Positions 43,248-52,952 of a stretch of 64,000 nt of DNA are shown here, in pieces. The stretch is from Niabella aurantiaca DSM 17617. GTDB lineage: Bacteria; Bacteroidota; Bacteroidia; Chitinophagales; Chitinophagaceae. The number at the start of each line of letters is the position of its first letter. The stretch's first letter is position 1. A program made the translations under genes and the position numbers. The notes under the pieces are model-generated. The model did no database searches. It was not told where the DNA came from and was given only the letters and a program-made list of their open reading frames with translations. Location of the stretch: the NCBI RefSeq assembly GCF_000374125.1, contig NZ_KB893629.1, forward strand, positions 62,001 to 126,000. The letters run 5' to 3'.

Positions 43248-44765
43248 ATGACAAAATTGTTGCTGCTGCTGATGATGTTCACCGGGGTGGGTTTAGGGGC
43301 CTTTTCGCAAAAAGCCACCATCGCCGTAAATATTAAAAATGCCGGGGCGAAAGAGATCGGTTTTTTAAACAACGATTATACCCGTGCCTCCGTGTTGTTT
43401 AAGGAACGGTATGTTGCCCGGCCGCTGAATAACGGTAGGGCAACACAAAGTTTTGACCTGGCCCGGCCGATTTTTGTGACCCTGTACTATGAAGACAACA
43501 CGACAAAGAAAGCGTTCCGGTACAACTTTTATTTATCACCCGGGGATCAGCTCCTGTTTGCTGCAGATGCAGACAGCCCTGGAAATGCCATAAAGGTAAC
43601 GGGCAGGGGAAGCGAGAACAACCAGCCGGCGATCAGGGAATTTAACACCCTCATTGATCTTACCGCTTTTAAAAAAGATTCACTGCCGGATAACAGCTTC
43701 CACCGCATCCTGGAGCAGAATGATAAAAACCGGGAAGTGCTGGATGCATATATAAAAAAATACCGGCCTTCAAAAGCCTTTGTAAACGCTTTTAAATTAC
43801 AGACCCGCTATTTTCCGGTATGGGTCTATATTCAATTTAAAGGCAATCAAAAATATAACATACGGAATGCCTTTGCGCGGAATAGGAAGCGGTGGCAGGA
43901 AGTTGAAGACTCCCTTTTGAGCAAGAATCCCATCAGTGAGGAAACACTGCGTATTCCCCAGATGGCGTACTTCCTTCCTGTGTATGTAACAAGAATAAAG
44001 GAAGCTTTATGGGAAGCGTCGTCTGCAGATCCGGTGCCGTTTTTTAAAGAGTGGTATGGCACCAATGTGGTGGCAGGGCGTAAGATCTTTATGGGCGATA
44101 TGGAAAATGATCTGCGCGAGCGCATCATCAACCGTTATTTTTCCGGCAAAACGGAAGAGTTTTTGTACGCTACGCTCTTTAAATCGACTATGGACGAAAA
44201 ACAGGAGCATGTGCCGGAGATCTTTGAACGGTTCGAAAAGAAATATCCCCGCAGCCCTTACCTGCCCTATATCCGGCCTTTTGTAGAAAAAGTGATGGCG
44301 CAGGAGCGGCAGCCCCTCACCCCGGAAATGGTGCTGATCGCAGACCCGGACTCCCTGAAAACATGGGCGGATGTGCTCAGGATCGTAAAAGGAAAAACCG
44401 TATTGCTCGATATGTGGGGTACCTGGTGCGGTCCCTGCCGCAGGGAAATTCAAAACAATGCAGCGGCCATAAAGGACCATTTCCGGGGCAGGGGAGTGGA
44501 ATACCTGTACATTGCAAATTTTGATCTGGCAAACGTGGAAAAATGGAAAAAGCTCATTCCGTATTATCACTTAACCGGTACGCACATACTGGCCGGCCAG
44601 GCCCTTACCGCCGACATTATGGAAAAGGTAGGGGGCACGGGGTACCCCACCTATGTGATCATAAAAAAAGACGGAAGCTACGAGCTTTCCAGGGCCGGTT
44701 ACCCCATGGAAAGACAGGCCCTGATCAGGCAGCTGGAAGATGCAATGAACGGAACCGGCCGTTGA
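43248..44765 (+). CDS. Exported thioredoxin-like protein, TlpA family
   Basis: A 505-residue protein with a signal peptide ('LLLLLMMFTGVGLGAFSQK'). Residues ~25-380 are a long N-terminal extension of no assigned family, with a beta-rich first part ('LSPGDQLLFAAD') and then helices. The C-terminal ~125 residues form a TlpA-type thioredoxin fold with active site WCGPC (Cys394, Cys397) in 'LLDMWGTWCGPCRREI' and the cis-Pro region 'GGTGYPTYVIIKKDG'. Such proteins reduce or isomerise disulfides in the periplasm, often with a nutrient-stress or cytochrome link. It stands alone; the aconitase gene lies 204 bp downstream. Confidence 0.9.
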   Translation: MTKLLLLLMMFTGVGLGAFSQKATIAVNIKNAGAKEIGFLNNDYTRASVLFKERYVARPLNNGRATQSFDLARPIFVTLYYEDNTTKKAFRYNFYLSPGDQLLFAADADSPGNAIKVTGRGSENNQPAIREFNTLIDLTAFKKDSLPDNSFHRILEQNDKNREVLDAYIKKYRPSKAFVNAFKLQTRYFPVWVYIQFKGNQKYNIRNAFARNRKRWQEVEDSLLSKNPISEETLRIPQMAYFLPVYVTRIKEALWEASSADPVPFFKEWYGTNVVAGRKIFMGDMENDLRERIINRYFSGKTEEFLYATLFKSTMDEKQEHVPEIFERFEKKYPRSPYLPYIRPFVEKVMAQERQPLTPEMVLIADPDSLKTWADVLRIVKGKTVLLDMWGTWCGPCRREIQNNAAAIKDHFRGRGVEYLYIANFDLANVEKWKKLIPYYHLTGTHILAGQALTADIMEKVGGTGYPTYVIIKKDGSYELSRAGYPMERQALIRQLEDAMNGTGR

Positions 44766-44969
44766 AAATGGGCCTGTACCGGTTCATGATCCGCAGAAAC
44801 GGAAGGCTGCCCAAACAGGCCGTGAAGATACTTTTTGCTGCCGGGCGCCCTGATCCGGGGCCCCGCGAATCAGAGGATGTTATACCCCCGGCGGAAATAT
44901 GTCCGGCAAAACCGTCAAAAATTTTGTAAATTCGCGGCAATTCATTCACATCCAACAAAATAATTTTCT

Positions 44970-47243
44970 ATGGCATTTGATATTGACCTGATAAAGAAGG
45001 TTTACGCCGAATTTGAGGGAAAGGTAGCTGAGGCGCGTAAGCTGGTGAACAAGCCTTTGACCTTTACCGAAAAAGTACTTTATGCACACCTGACCAATCC
45101 TGCTCAAAAAGCTTACCAGCGGGGTGTTGATTATGTAGATTTTGCCCCGGACAGGGTTGCCATGCAGGATGCCACTGCACAAATGGCATTGCTGCAGTTC
45201 ATGCAGGCAGGGCGCGATAAGGTAGCCGTGCCTTCTACGGTGCATTGCGACCACCTGATCATGGCGCAGACCGGTGCTGCCCAGGATCTGGCCATCGCCC
45301 GGAAAGACAGCAGCGAAGTATTTGATTTCCTGGCATCGGTTTCCAATAAGTACGGGATCGGGTTCTGGAAACCCGGCGCCGGTATCATCCACCAGGTAGT
45401 GCTGGAAAATTATGCATTTCCCGGCGGTATGATGATCGGAACGGACAGCCATACGGTAAATGCCGGAGGATTGGGAATGATCGCGATCGGTGTGGGCGGT
45501 GCAGATGCCTGCGATGTTATGTCGGGCCTGCCCTGGGAATTGAAAATGCCCAAACTGATCGGTATAAAGCTTACCGGAAAGCTGAACGGATGGGCCGCGC
45601 CGAAGGATGTGATCCTGAAAGTTGCGGGGATCCTGACCGTAAAAGGCGGTACCGGTTGTATTGTAGAGTATTTTGGAGAAGGAGCACAATCGTTAAGCTG
45701 TACCGGTAAGGGTACCATCTGTAACATGGGTGCGGAGATCGGGGCAACGACCTCTACCTTCGCTTATGACGACAGTATGAGCCGTTATCTGAAAGCAACC
45801 GGGCGGGAGGATGTGGCCGCGGCGGCGGATGCCATCAGTGCGCAGCTGACCGCAGATCCGGAAGTGTATGCCAACCCGGAACAATATTTTGACCAGGTGA
45901 TCGAGATCAACCTCGATGAGCTGGAACCACACCTGAACGGACCGTTTACCCCGGACCTGGCCACCCCCGTTTCAAAAATGAAAGAGGCGGCTGCGGCAAA
46001 CGAATGGCCCACAAAAGTAGAAGTGGGGCTGATCGGAAGCTGTACCAACTCTTCTTATGAAGATATCAGCCGGGCCGTTTCACTGGCAAAACAGGTGCGC
46101 GAAAAAGGATTAAAGACAAAAGCAGAATTTACCATTACCCCCGGTTCAGAACAGGTGCGATACACCATCGAGCGGGATGGGTTCCTGGATACTTTTGCCA
46201 GCATTGGTGCTACGGTATTTGCCAACGCCTGCGGGCCCTGTATCGGGATGTGGAACCGTGTTGGCGCAGACAAACAGGAAAAGAATACCATTGTGCATTC
46301 CTTTAACAGGAACTTTGCCAAACGCGCAGACGGAAACCCCAATACCTATGCATTTGTAGCATCGCCCGAGCTGGTGACCGCATTGGCCATTGCCGGCGAT
46401 CTTACTTTTAATCCCCTTACAGATACCCTGGTCAATGAAAAAGGAGAAACGGTAAAACTGGACCCCCCAAGTGGCGAGGAGCTGCCTGCCAAAGGTTTTT
46501 CTGTAGATGACCCGGGTTACCAGGCACCGGCCGCAGACGGCTCCGGTGTGCAGGTACAGGTAAGTCCCGACAGCAAACGCCTCCAGCTGCTGGAACCGTT
46601 TCCTGCATGGGAAGGCATTGATCTGAAAGGGCTGAAGCTGCTGATCAAGGCAAAAGGTAAATGTACCACGGATCACATCTCCATGGCTGGCCCCTGGTTG
46701 AAATTCCGTGGTCACCTGGATAATATTTCCAACAACCTGTTAATAGGTGCGGTAAACTTTTTTAACGATAAAACCGATAATGTAAAGAACCAGTTAACCG
46801 GTGAATATGGTCCGGTACCGGTTACACAACGGGCTTACAAGGCGGCGGGGATCGGTACCCTGATCGTGGGTGATGAGAACTACGGCGAGGGCAGCAGCCG
46901 GGAGCATGCAGCTATGGAGCCGCGCCATCTGGGCGCCCGTGCCGTGCTCGTGAAATCCTTTGCAAGGATCCACGAAACCAACCTGAAAAAACAGGGAATG
47001 CTGGCGTTGACCTTTGCCGATAAGGATGACTACGAAAAGATCCAGGAAGATGATACAATAGACATCATCGGGCTTACAGGATTTGCGCCCAATACCCCGT
47101 TAACGCTGGTATTGCATCATAAGGACGGCAGTACGGACTCCATTACCGTGAACCATTCCTATAATGCGCAGCAGATCGAATGGTTTAAGGCCGGTGCAGC
47201 GCTGAATATCATCAGGAGAGAATTTGCTGCGAAACAAGCATAA
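44970..47243 (+). CDS. acn: Aconitate hydratase, mitochondrial type
   Basis: A 757-residue aconitase that interconverts citrate and isocitrate in the TCA cycle. The three [4Fe-4S] ligands are Cys358 in '[10 protein letters not shown]' and Cys421 and Cys424 in '[10 protein letters not shown]', numbering that matches mammalian mitochondrial aconitase. The C-terminal swivel domain has '[18 protein letters not shown]'. Overall order and length agree with the eukaryote-like aconitase group rather than with E. coli AcnA or AcnB. It stands alone with its own terminator. The upstream word TAAATTCG (44927-44934) could be its -7 element. Confidence 0.96.
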   Translation: MAFDIDLIKKVYAEFEGKVAEARKLVNKPLTFTEKVLYAHLTNPAQKAYQRGVDYVDFAPDRVAMQDATAQMALLQFMQAGRDKVAVPSTVHCDHLIMAQTGAAQDLAIARKDSSEVFDFLASVSNKYGIGFWKPGAGIIHQVVLENYAFPGGMMIGTDSHTVNAGGLGMIAIGVGGADACDVMSGLPWELKMPKLIGIKLTGKLNGWAAPKDVILKVAGILTVKGGTGCIVEYFGEGAQSLSCTGKGTICNMGAEIGATTSTFAYDDSMSRYLKATGREDVAAAADAISAQLTADPEVYANPEQYFDQVIEINLDELEPHLNGPFTPDLATPVSKMKEAAAANEWPTKVEVGLIGSCTNSSYEDISRAVSLAKQVREKGLKTKAEFTITPGSEQVRYTIERDGFLDTFASIGATVFANACGPCIGMWNRVGADKQEKNTIVHSFNRNFAKRADGNPNTYAFVASPELVTALAIAGDLTFNPLTDTLVNEKGETVKLDPPSGEELPAKGFSVDDPGYQAPAADGSGVQVQVSPDSKRLQLLEPFPAWEGIDLKGLKLLIKAKGKCTTDHISMAGPWLKFRGHLDNISNNLLIGAVNFFNDKTDNVKNQLTGEYGPVPVTQRAYKAAGIGTLIVGDENYGEGSSREHAAMEPRHLGARAVLVKSFARIHETNLKKQGMLALTFADKDDYEKIQEDDTIDIIGLTGFAPNTPLTLVLHHKDGSTDSITVNHSYNAQQIEWFKAGAALNIIRREFAAKQA

Positions 47244-47267
47244 TATTCGAATCTTTTTAATGGCGAT

Positions 47268-47296
47268 AAAAAAGCGGCCCACGGGGCCGCTTTTTT
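47268..47296 (+). terminator. Rho-independent terminator after aconitase
   Basis: A-run, GCGGCCC (47274-47280), ACG loop, GGGCCGC (47284-47290), T-run. The stem is a perfect 7 bp plus A/T pairs, so it may act in both directions. Confidence 0.92.
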
Positions 47297-47439
47297 CATT
47301 GCAATAAAGTAAGAAAAACCGGGTATTTCCTGTTTGGACTGTTTTTCTGATCGTCTTTTTAGCTTGCAAAAAGACAATGGCGGCAAGGAAATTAATTAGC
47401 CCTCAAAGGAATCTTTAGGATGGAGTATATCGAAGTTGT

Positions 47440-47733
47440 TTAACTTTTAATTTTTGCGAGAATCTGGTGACAAAAGCAAGCCAATGCAATCCCATCTCTG
47501 TTCCGTTTATTAAAATGATAATACACCGTTTGCCAACAAGGTACATCAACGCCAAAATATTTCTTTATGCTTAGCTCCCGCCATCGGCAGCCGGTCTTCA
47601 TCCGCTTTAAAATTACTTGAAACACTTTTACTAAATCCAATCTCGTCTTAAAGCCTCGTTTCCCTTTGCTTAAATGTGGTAAAATCCTGTGTTCTGCCGT
47701 ACTTTCGTCTGCGAGCCCCAGAATGATTCGTTT
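47440..47733 (-). pseudogene. IS5-family-like transposase N-terminal remnant
   Basis: Reading the minus strand from 47733 gives an open frame that includes 'ILPHLSKGKRGFKTRL', 'KVFQVILKRMKTGCRWREL' and 'YFGVDVPCWQTVYYHFNKRN'. This matches the N-terminal helical domain of IS4/IS5-group transposases. The frame then stops at 47440; the DDE catalytic domain is absent and no ATG precedes the frame (only TTG or stop codons). It is the decayed end of an insertion sequence. No terminal inverted repeats could be paired. The surrounding 47297-47905 holds no other gene. Confidence 0.8.
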
Positions 47734-47833
47734 TTATTTCCAAAACAAAAATCCTTAATTCCCGGGCCTTTTTTATTCCTGAATAGTAATGTTTTGGCTA
47801 AGTCACTACCTCGGATCTTGCCTCCAAACTCTT

Positions 47834-47849
47834 ATGCTGTATACAGCAT
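47834..47849. repeat. 16-bp perfect palindrome
   Basis: ATGCTGTATACAGCAT, perfectly self-complementary, in the gene-free stretch between the transposase remnant and the carbonic anhydrase terminator. It could be an operator or a chance sequence. Confidence 0.5.
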
Positions 47850-47905
47850 GGTGGCTATGCTAACTATGGAGGTCCCGTTTTTAAACGGCCGGTTCCCACG
47901 CATAC

Positions 47906-47931
47906 AAAAAAGCCCCCGCCATAGCAGGGGC
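47906..47931 (-). terminator. Rho-independent terminator of the SulP-carbonic anhydrase operon
   Basis: On the minus strand: GCCCCTGC, a four-base loop, GCGGGGGC (one G-U pair), then six T. It lies 23 bases after the carbonic anhydrase stop. Confidence 0.85.
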
Positions 47932-47954
47932 CTGGAACAGGATGGGCTTGTTCC

Positions 47955-48596
47955 TTATTGTAAATTTTCGTACACGTAAATCGGATCTACCGGGCTGTTA
48001 TCCGGGGTAATGGTGTGCAGGGAGTGCAGCTGTCCGTCTGCCAGTCCGTAAACCCAACCATGCAGTATGGGCGCCTGCCGTTCCTGCCAGGCTTTTTGAA
48101 TGATGGAGGTCTTTGCCAGCTTTTCCACCTGTTCTTTTACGTTCAGCTCCACGAGCCGGTTTGCACGGGCTGTTTCATCCGCAATGGTGTTCAGTTCCTC
48201 TTTGTGCTTATAGTACACGTCCTTGATCACCCGCAACCACATATTCAGCACCTGGTGAAAGTCGCCGCTGCTCATTGCGGCTTTTACACCGCCGCATCCA
48301 TAGTGCCCGCATACAATTACGTGCTTTACTTTCAGATGCGCCACCGCATATTCCAGCACACTGATCAGATTGATATCCGTATGCACGACCAGGTTGGCAA
48401 TATTGCGGTGTACAAATATTTCACCGGAAGTGGTACCGGTTACTTCGTTGGCCGGCACCCGGCTGTCGCTGCATCCGATCCATAAAAATTCCGGGTTTTG
48501 GGTTTCGGCCAGGCTGTCAAAAAAATGAGGATCTTTATTCAGTTTTTCGGCGGCCCACTCTTTATTGTTCTGTAATAACTTTTCGTATGATTGCAT
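47955..48596 (-). CDS. can: Beta-class carbonic anhydrase
   Basis: A 213-residue enzyme converting CO2 and bicarbonate. Zinc ligands are Cys42 ('IGCSDSRVP'), His98 and Cys101 ('IVCGHYGCGGVKAA'), with the catalytic pair Asp44 and Arg46. Length and motifs fit the E. coli Can group. It is cytoplasmic. It lies 37 bp downstream of a SulP anion transporter on the same strand, so one transcript is likely; SulP-carbonic anhydrase pairs are usually read as bicarbonate uptake units. Confidence 0.96.
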   Translation of the reverse strand: MQSYEKLLQNNKEWAAEKLNKDPHFFDSLAETQNPEFLWIGCSDSRVPANEVTGTTSGEIFVHRNIANLVVHTDINLISVLEYAVAHLKVKHVIVCGHYGCGGVKAAMSSGDFHQVLNMWLRVIKDVYYKHKEELNTIADETARANRLVELNVKEQVEKLAKTSIIQKAWQERQAPILHGWVYGLADGQLHSLHTITPDNSPVDPIYVYENLQ

Positions 48597-48633
48597 AATT
48601 ATATGATCTGTTGAATAGATGATTTAAATAAAA

Positions 48634-50322
48634 TTATCGGGAATGCGGTGCTAAGTTAACCAATTCCGGCAAAGGTTCCTGCACGGGTTTCCGTTTGCTG
48701 CTTGTGATCACTTTTGTGTAAGTTCTTCTAAGGTGCCCATCCTTGTTATCGTTTGCCAGTATTTTATAAGAAAAACCATGGTCGATAAACCCGCTGGTTT
48801 CCAGCTGTACGTCAATATTCTTCAGGGGCGCATGAATGATGAAGTCCTCAATTACTTCCACAATGTCGCGGTCAATATAGTCTGCGCGCATCGCATCAAT
48901 GATCACCTGGGCGCCATCCGGTACTTTTTCCAGGTTCTGTTTGATAATGGCTTTGTTCAGAAAGGAAACGTCTTTGCGGAGACGGAAAAGATATTTGGTA
49001 TCATCCTTCACCACAAACACCGCCTTGCGGAAATTTGACCGGAATGCAAAGAACAGTCCTACGCCGATCCCTACGATCACCCCTTTGAGCAGGTCCGTAG
49101 CAAGGATGGCCCCAATGGTAATTACAAAGGGCAGGAACTGATCCCAGCCTTTTTTATAGTAGAGTTTAAAAAGCGCCGGTTTTGCCAGCTTATACCCGGT
49201 AAATATCAAAATAGCCGCCAGGGCCGTCTTGGGGATCATGTTTAACACGAAAGGGATGAACGCTACGGAGCCCAGCAGCAGCGTGCCATGTAAGATCGTT
49301 GATGTTTTGCTTCTGGCGCCCGCGTTCACGTTGGCAGAGGAGCGCACAATGACGCTGGTTACCGGAATGCCCCCGATCAACCCGGAAACAATATTGCCTA
49401 CACCCTGTGCTTTCAGCTCGCGGTTGGTAGGACTGGCGCGTTGATAAGGGTCCATATCATCAATGGCTTCAAGGCTTAACAGGCTTTCCAGGCTGGCAAC
49501 CAACGCAACGGTCACCGCCAGTATCCATATCTGCGTATTCCCCAGCACGCTCCAGTCGGGCGTTGTAAAAAAGGACACAAACTCTTTTGCCGATCCGGCG
49601 CTGGGAATGTTTACAAGATAGCTTTCTGACAAGGCGGGGAATAAGCCGGTGCCTGCAAACAGAGCGTTGCATCCTACGCCGATGAAAACGACGAGCAGTG
49701 GCGCAGGGATCAGCCTGATGAACCCTTTCCTGCCTGCAACGATCTTTTCCCAAACAAAGTGAAAGGCGAGGCAGATGCCTCCGATCAGCAATGCTGCGGG
49801 GGTTATATGGGCAAAGGCTTTAAAAAAGTTGACGAAAATATTTCCGGAAGTGGCAATGGATTCCTCATCATTAGCGGGCAATGCAGACCGGTCGCCCAGC
49901 AGCTGAGGCACCTGGTTGATGATCAGGATCAGGCCGATGGCCGCGAGCATGCCCTTGATAACGCTGTTGGGGATATAATCGCCGATAATGCCGGCCTTTG
50001 CAAAACCAAGGATCACCTGTATGATGCCGGCCAAAACCACCACTACAAGAAAGGCTTCAAAAGACTGAAGACTGATGATGGCCGAAGCTACAATGGCCGT
50101 AAGCCCTGCCGCGGGCCCGCTTACGCTGAGCTGTGAACCGCTCAGCATGCCTACAATGATGCCGCCGCAAACGCCGGCAATGATCCCGCTGAACAGCGGC
50201 GCATTGGAGGCCAGGGCCACGCCCAGGCACAATGGCAGCGCTACCAGGAATACCACTATGGATGAAGGAATATCACCGGCAAGGCTGGAAAATATATTTT
50301 TTGTTTTTGAATTCGTATGCAT
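48634..50322 (-). CDS. SulP-family inorganic anion transporter
   Basis: A 562-residue membrane protein. It opens with the SulP start 'DIPSSIVVFLVALPLCLGVA', has about 12 membrane segments, contains 'QLSVSGPAAGLTAIVASAI' and 'GNIVSGLIGGIPVTSVIVRS', and ends in a STAS-like cytoplasmic domain (~460-540, 'AQVIIDAMRADYIDRDIVE'). SulP carriers move sulfate, bicarbonate or other oxyanions. Pairing with carbonic anhydrase makes bicarbonate the likelier substrate here, but this is not proven. The ATG at 50322 is used; an in-frame extension to 50427 has no signal or family features. Confidence 0.93.
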   Translation of the reverse strand: MHTNSKTKNIFSSLAGDIPSSIVVFLVALPLCLGVALASNAPLFSGIIAGVCGGIIVGMLSGSQLSVSGPAAGLTAIVASAIISLQSFEAFLVVVVLAGIIQVILGFAKAGIIGDYIPNSVIKGMLAAIGLILIINQVPQLLGDRSALPANDEESIATSGNIFVNFFKAFAHITPAALLIGGICLAFHFVWEKIVAGRKGFIRLIPAPLLVVFIGVGCNALFAGTGLFPALSESYLVNIPSAGSAKEFVSFFTTPDWSVLGNTQIWILAVTVALVASLESLLSLEAIDDMDPYQRASPTNRELKAQGVGNIVSGLIGGIPVTSVIVRSSANVNAGARSKTSTILHGTLLLGSVAFIPFVLNMIPKTALAAILIFTGYKLAKPALFKLYYKKGWDQFLPFVITIGAILATDLLKGVIVGIGVGLFFAFRSNFRKAVFVVKDDTKYLFRLRKDVSFLNKAIIKQNLEKVPDGAQVIIDAMRADYIDRDIVEVIEDFIIHAPLKNIDVQLETSGFIDHGFSYKILANDNKDGHLRRTYTKVITSSKRKPVQEPLPELVNLAPHSR

Positions 50323-50463
50323 AAAGTTATCATTGATGAAATGATCACCGGTACTGCTGCCTGTCCGGGCAACAGCGATGAAAAAAGATGTAGGGAACCT
50401 GCCGTAGTCAGTACATGACCGCAGCAAAGATCACGCGCAGCAAAAATGCCGGCGTCTGAAAAC

Positions 50464-50853
50464 TTAAAGCTGTACGTTGGGAGGGGGTGCGTGTAGTTCC
50501 GCATGAAAGGCAATATACGTGCCTTCGTGTGCGTGCAGGTAGGCAATACCTTCCCGGAATGGCGCTAAGGAAAAATCGTAGGCACCGTGGTGCAGGTATT
50601 CTTCCGTAATGGTAAGGGTAGGGTTGGCAGGTACTTTTTCTTCGGTAGCTCCGGCCAATGGATTGTTTTGATTTTTTTCCTTCGTCTCGGATTGTTCGGT
50701 CTGGTGGAGTTTGGCTTCATATACAAATGGAAGGCTTACTGTAAGCCACAATAATGCAATACCCAGCATCACTGCCAGGCTTTTGGATATTGTCCTGTTG
50801 TATAATAAACCAGATACCACGCAGCACGAAAATAGCAGATTGTTTTTTTTCAA
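50464..50853 (-). CDS. Small one-pass membrane protein with C-terminal PPP motif, unknown
   Basis: A 129-residue protein with one membrane helix near residues 25-43 ('SLAVMLGIALLWLTVSLPFV'). A Glu/Lys/Gln-rich outer linker follows, then a conserved-looking end ('EEYLHHGAYDF', 'YLHAHEGTYIAFHAELHAPP'). The first start is TTG at 50853; the ATG at 50769 would begin inside the helix, so TTG looks better. It lies upstream of the SulP gene on the same strand (141-bp gap) and could belong to the same unit. The histidines near the C terminus may bind metal. No known family is assigned with confidence. Confidence 0.65.
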   Translation of the reverse strand: MKKNNLLFSCCVVSGLLYNRTISKSLAVMLGIALLWLTVSLPFVYEAKLHQTEQSETKEKNQNNPLAGATEEKVPANPTLTITEEYLHHGAYDFSLAPFREGIAYLHAHEGTYIAFHAELHAPPPNVQL

Positions 50854-51006
50854 ACAAAAAAACTGAAGAATATTACAATTCTTTAACGAAGCATACGCCG
50901 TAGCAGGCTGAAGGGCAGGAACATAGAAGACAATCGAAAAAAGCGCTCCCGGCTACGACGGTAACCGGAAACGCTATTACAGGAAGACCGGCGGTAATGG
51001 CCGGCA

Positions 51007-51243
51007 CTACTGGTCAGCTATCTTTTTGGAGTACTCGCCCTTCAGCGCATACCAGCCAAAGATCATCAGACCTATGGCAATGGGCAAAAAGATGGTAATG
51101 ATGATGATCCAGATCACCGGGTTGTTGATGTCCTTTTTTCCATCCGGATCGATATTGTGCACGGCACCTGCAAATAAGAAATAGGTGATCACCGGACCCA
51201 GCAATAACCAAAGGATGCCTAATGCTTTTTTTATTGTATTCAT
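51007..51243 (-). CDS. Small two-helix membrane protein, DUF6814-like
   Basis: A 78-residue protein with two membrane helices ('ALGILWLLLGPVITYFLFAG' and 'VIWIIIITIFLPIAIGLMIF') joined by a short polar loop 'HNIDPDGKKDINN' and ending in a charged tail. Small proteins of this form (DUF6814, from memory) travel with MFS transporters in Bacteroidota. It lies 30 bp downstream of the MHS-type transporter and may be an accessory subunit. Function is unknown. Confidence 0.8.
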   Translation of the reverse strand: MNTIKKALGILWLLLGPVITYFLFAGAVHNIDPDGKKDINNPVIWIIIITIFLPIAIGLMIFGWYALKGEYSKKIADQ

Positions 51244-51273
51244 TTTCTTTTATTTTTAAAAGCCAGGATAGGA

Positions 51274-52800
51274 TTAATCACTTACGTCTTTATCGATCTT
51301 ATTGGACAGATAAACCACACCGATGACAAAGCTCAATGCGGCAATGCCGATCGGGTACCAGAGTCCCACCAGGGGGTCTGCCGTAAACGTCGTTTGCAGG
51401 AGCACTCCGATAAAAGGAACAAGCCCGCCAAAGACACCGTTGCCGATATGATAAGGCAGCGACATGGACGTGTAGCGGATATGAACCGGGAACAGTTCAA
51501 CAAGGAAGGCCGCAATAGGCCCATAGACCATGGTTACATAAAGGATCAGGAGAAAAATAAGCCCGACAAATTTCCAGTAAACGGATTGTGGCAACACCTT
51601 GTCCCTGATGACCGGCTTTCCTTCCAAAACGGCGCCGGTAGCCGCGTTCAGGGTATCTGTTTGCACTTTTGTATATGCGGCCCCGTTGGACAGTTCAATA
51701 TGGGTAGCGGTCAGCAGCAGCGAGTCGTTGCTGTTGGCCAGCGGCTTTGTCTCTTTTTTGACCTGGCTGTTGCTGATCTCCGTGTTCCATTGATCGGTAC
51801 CGGCATCTACAAGCAGGGTATTGAAGATCGGGCGGTAAGTGAGGATACCCAGCAGCATACCGGCCATCATGATCCATTTGCGGCCGATGCGGTCGCTCAG
51901 CCAGCCAAAAACAATAAAGAAAGGGGTGGCCAGCACAATGGCCCATAGCAGGATCGAGCGGCTCTCATCAAAATGAAGCGCCACTTTGGTCTCTAAAAAA
52001 CTTTGCGCGTAGAACTGGCCGGTGTACCAGATCACGCCCTGTCCCATAGCGGCGCCAAACAGTGCCAGCAGCACCATTTTGAAATTGCCCCTGTTCCGGA
52101 AGCTCTCCTTCAGCGGGTTCTTGGCTACCTTGCCTTCACTTTTTAACTGGGCAAACAACGGGGATTCCTGCATCTTTAACCGGATGTAGACGGACACTAC
52201 GACCAGCACGATGGAGAACCAGAAAGGATAGCGCCATCCGCCCCATTCAGTATTGAACCGCTGGTCGCTCATATTCATCTTTACCAGCATGATCACACCC
52301 AGTGCAAGAAACAGTCCCAGGGTAGCGGTGGTTTGGATCCAGCTGGTATAGAAGCCTCTTTTACCGGGGGGGGCATGTTCCGCCACATAAGTAGCGGCTC
52401 CGCCATATTCGCCTCCCAAAGCCAGGCCCTGTAATAAACGCAGGAGCAGGACGATCAGCGGTGCGGCAATACCGATTGTCTGGTACCCGGGCACAAGTCC
52501 GATCAGGAACGTGGAACCGCCCATTAAAATAAGGGTAAGCAAAAAAGTTGATTTTCTTCCAAGCAGGTCACCCAGTCGTCCGAAAAATAAAGCGCCAAAA
52601 GGCCGCACAATAAAACCCGCGGCGAAAATAGCCAGCGTACTCAGCAAAGCAGCGGTGCTGTTGCCTTCCGGAAAGAATTCAGTAGAAATGGTCTTAGCCA
52701 GCATCCCGAAAATGTAGAAGTCGTACCACTCGATCATGGTGCCCAATGACGAAGCGCCAATGACTTTACGAAGCACGCCTGCTTCACTTACTTGTTTCAT
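51274..52800 (-). CDS. MFS transporter, metabolite:H+ symporter (MHS) type
   Basis: A 508-residue transporter with 12 predicted membrane helices. The MHS signature appears as 'GASSLGTMIEWYDFYIFGML' and 'FFGRLGDLLGRK', with 'LLQGLALGGEYGGAATYVAE' in helix 4-5. Between about residues 320 and 403 it carries an extra polar stretch of ~80 residues, rich in Asn, Thr, Ser and Lys, that typical MHS proteins such as ProP or ShiA lack. Candidate substrates are small organic acids, since it diverges from acetyl-CoA synthetase. Start is ATG at 52800; a longer frame to 52866 is not supported. Confidence 0.9.
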   Translation of the reverse strand: MKQVSEAGVLRKVIGASSLGTMIEWYDFYIFGMLAKTISTEFFPEGNSTAALLSTLAIFAAGFIVRPFGALFFGRLGDLLGRKSTFLLTLILMGGSTFLIGLVPGYQTIGIAAPLIVLLLRLLQGLALGGEYGGAATYVAEHAPPGKRGFYTSWIQTTATLGLFLALGVIMLVKMNMSDQRFNTEWGGWRYPFWFSIVLVVVSVYIRLKMQESPLFAQLKSEGKVAKNPLKESFRNRGNFKMVLLALFGAAMGQGVIWYTGQFYAQSFLETKVALHFDESRSILLWAIVLATPFFIVFGWLSDRIGRKWIMMAGMLLGILTYRPIFNTLLVDAGTDQWNTEISNSQVKKETKPLANSNDSLLLTATHIELSNGAAYTKVQTDTLNAATGAVLEGKPVIRDKVLPQSVYWKFVGLIFLLILYVTMVYGPIAAFLVELFPVHIRYTSMSLPYHIGNGVFGGLVPFIGVLLQTTFTADPLVGLWYPIGIAALSFVIGVVYLSNKIDKDVSD

Positions 52801-52898
52801 GTAATTTTGTTTTGTGCAATAAAATAAATACAATCGTTCGGTAACGTGAACGTTAACGGGCATCAAGATAATATTTCTTTCAATAAAATATTAATAAA

Positions 52899-52926
52899 TT
52901 TGAATAATTTTTATTGCCTATTTTTA
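52899..52926 (+). promoter_or_regulatory. Promoter of the acetyl-CoA synthetase gene
   Basis: TTTG at 52899-52902, a 16-base spacer and TATTTTTA at 52919-52926, one base off the TAnnTTTG consensus. The ATG follows 26 bases later. Confidence 0.55.
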
Positions 52927-52952
52927 AGGCCGCAAAAAAAAACGTTTTAGTT

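Noticed and set aside
44766-44969. Frame extending past the TlpA-like gene towards aconitase
   Set aside because: The plus-strand frame covering this stretch is out of frame with both neighbours and has no family features.
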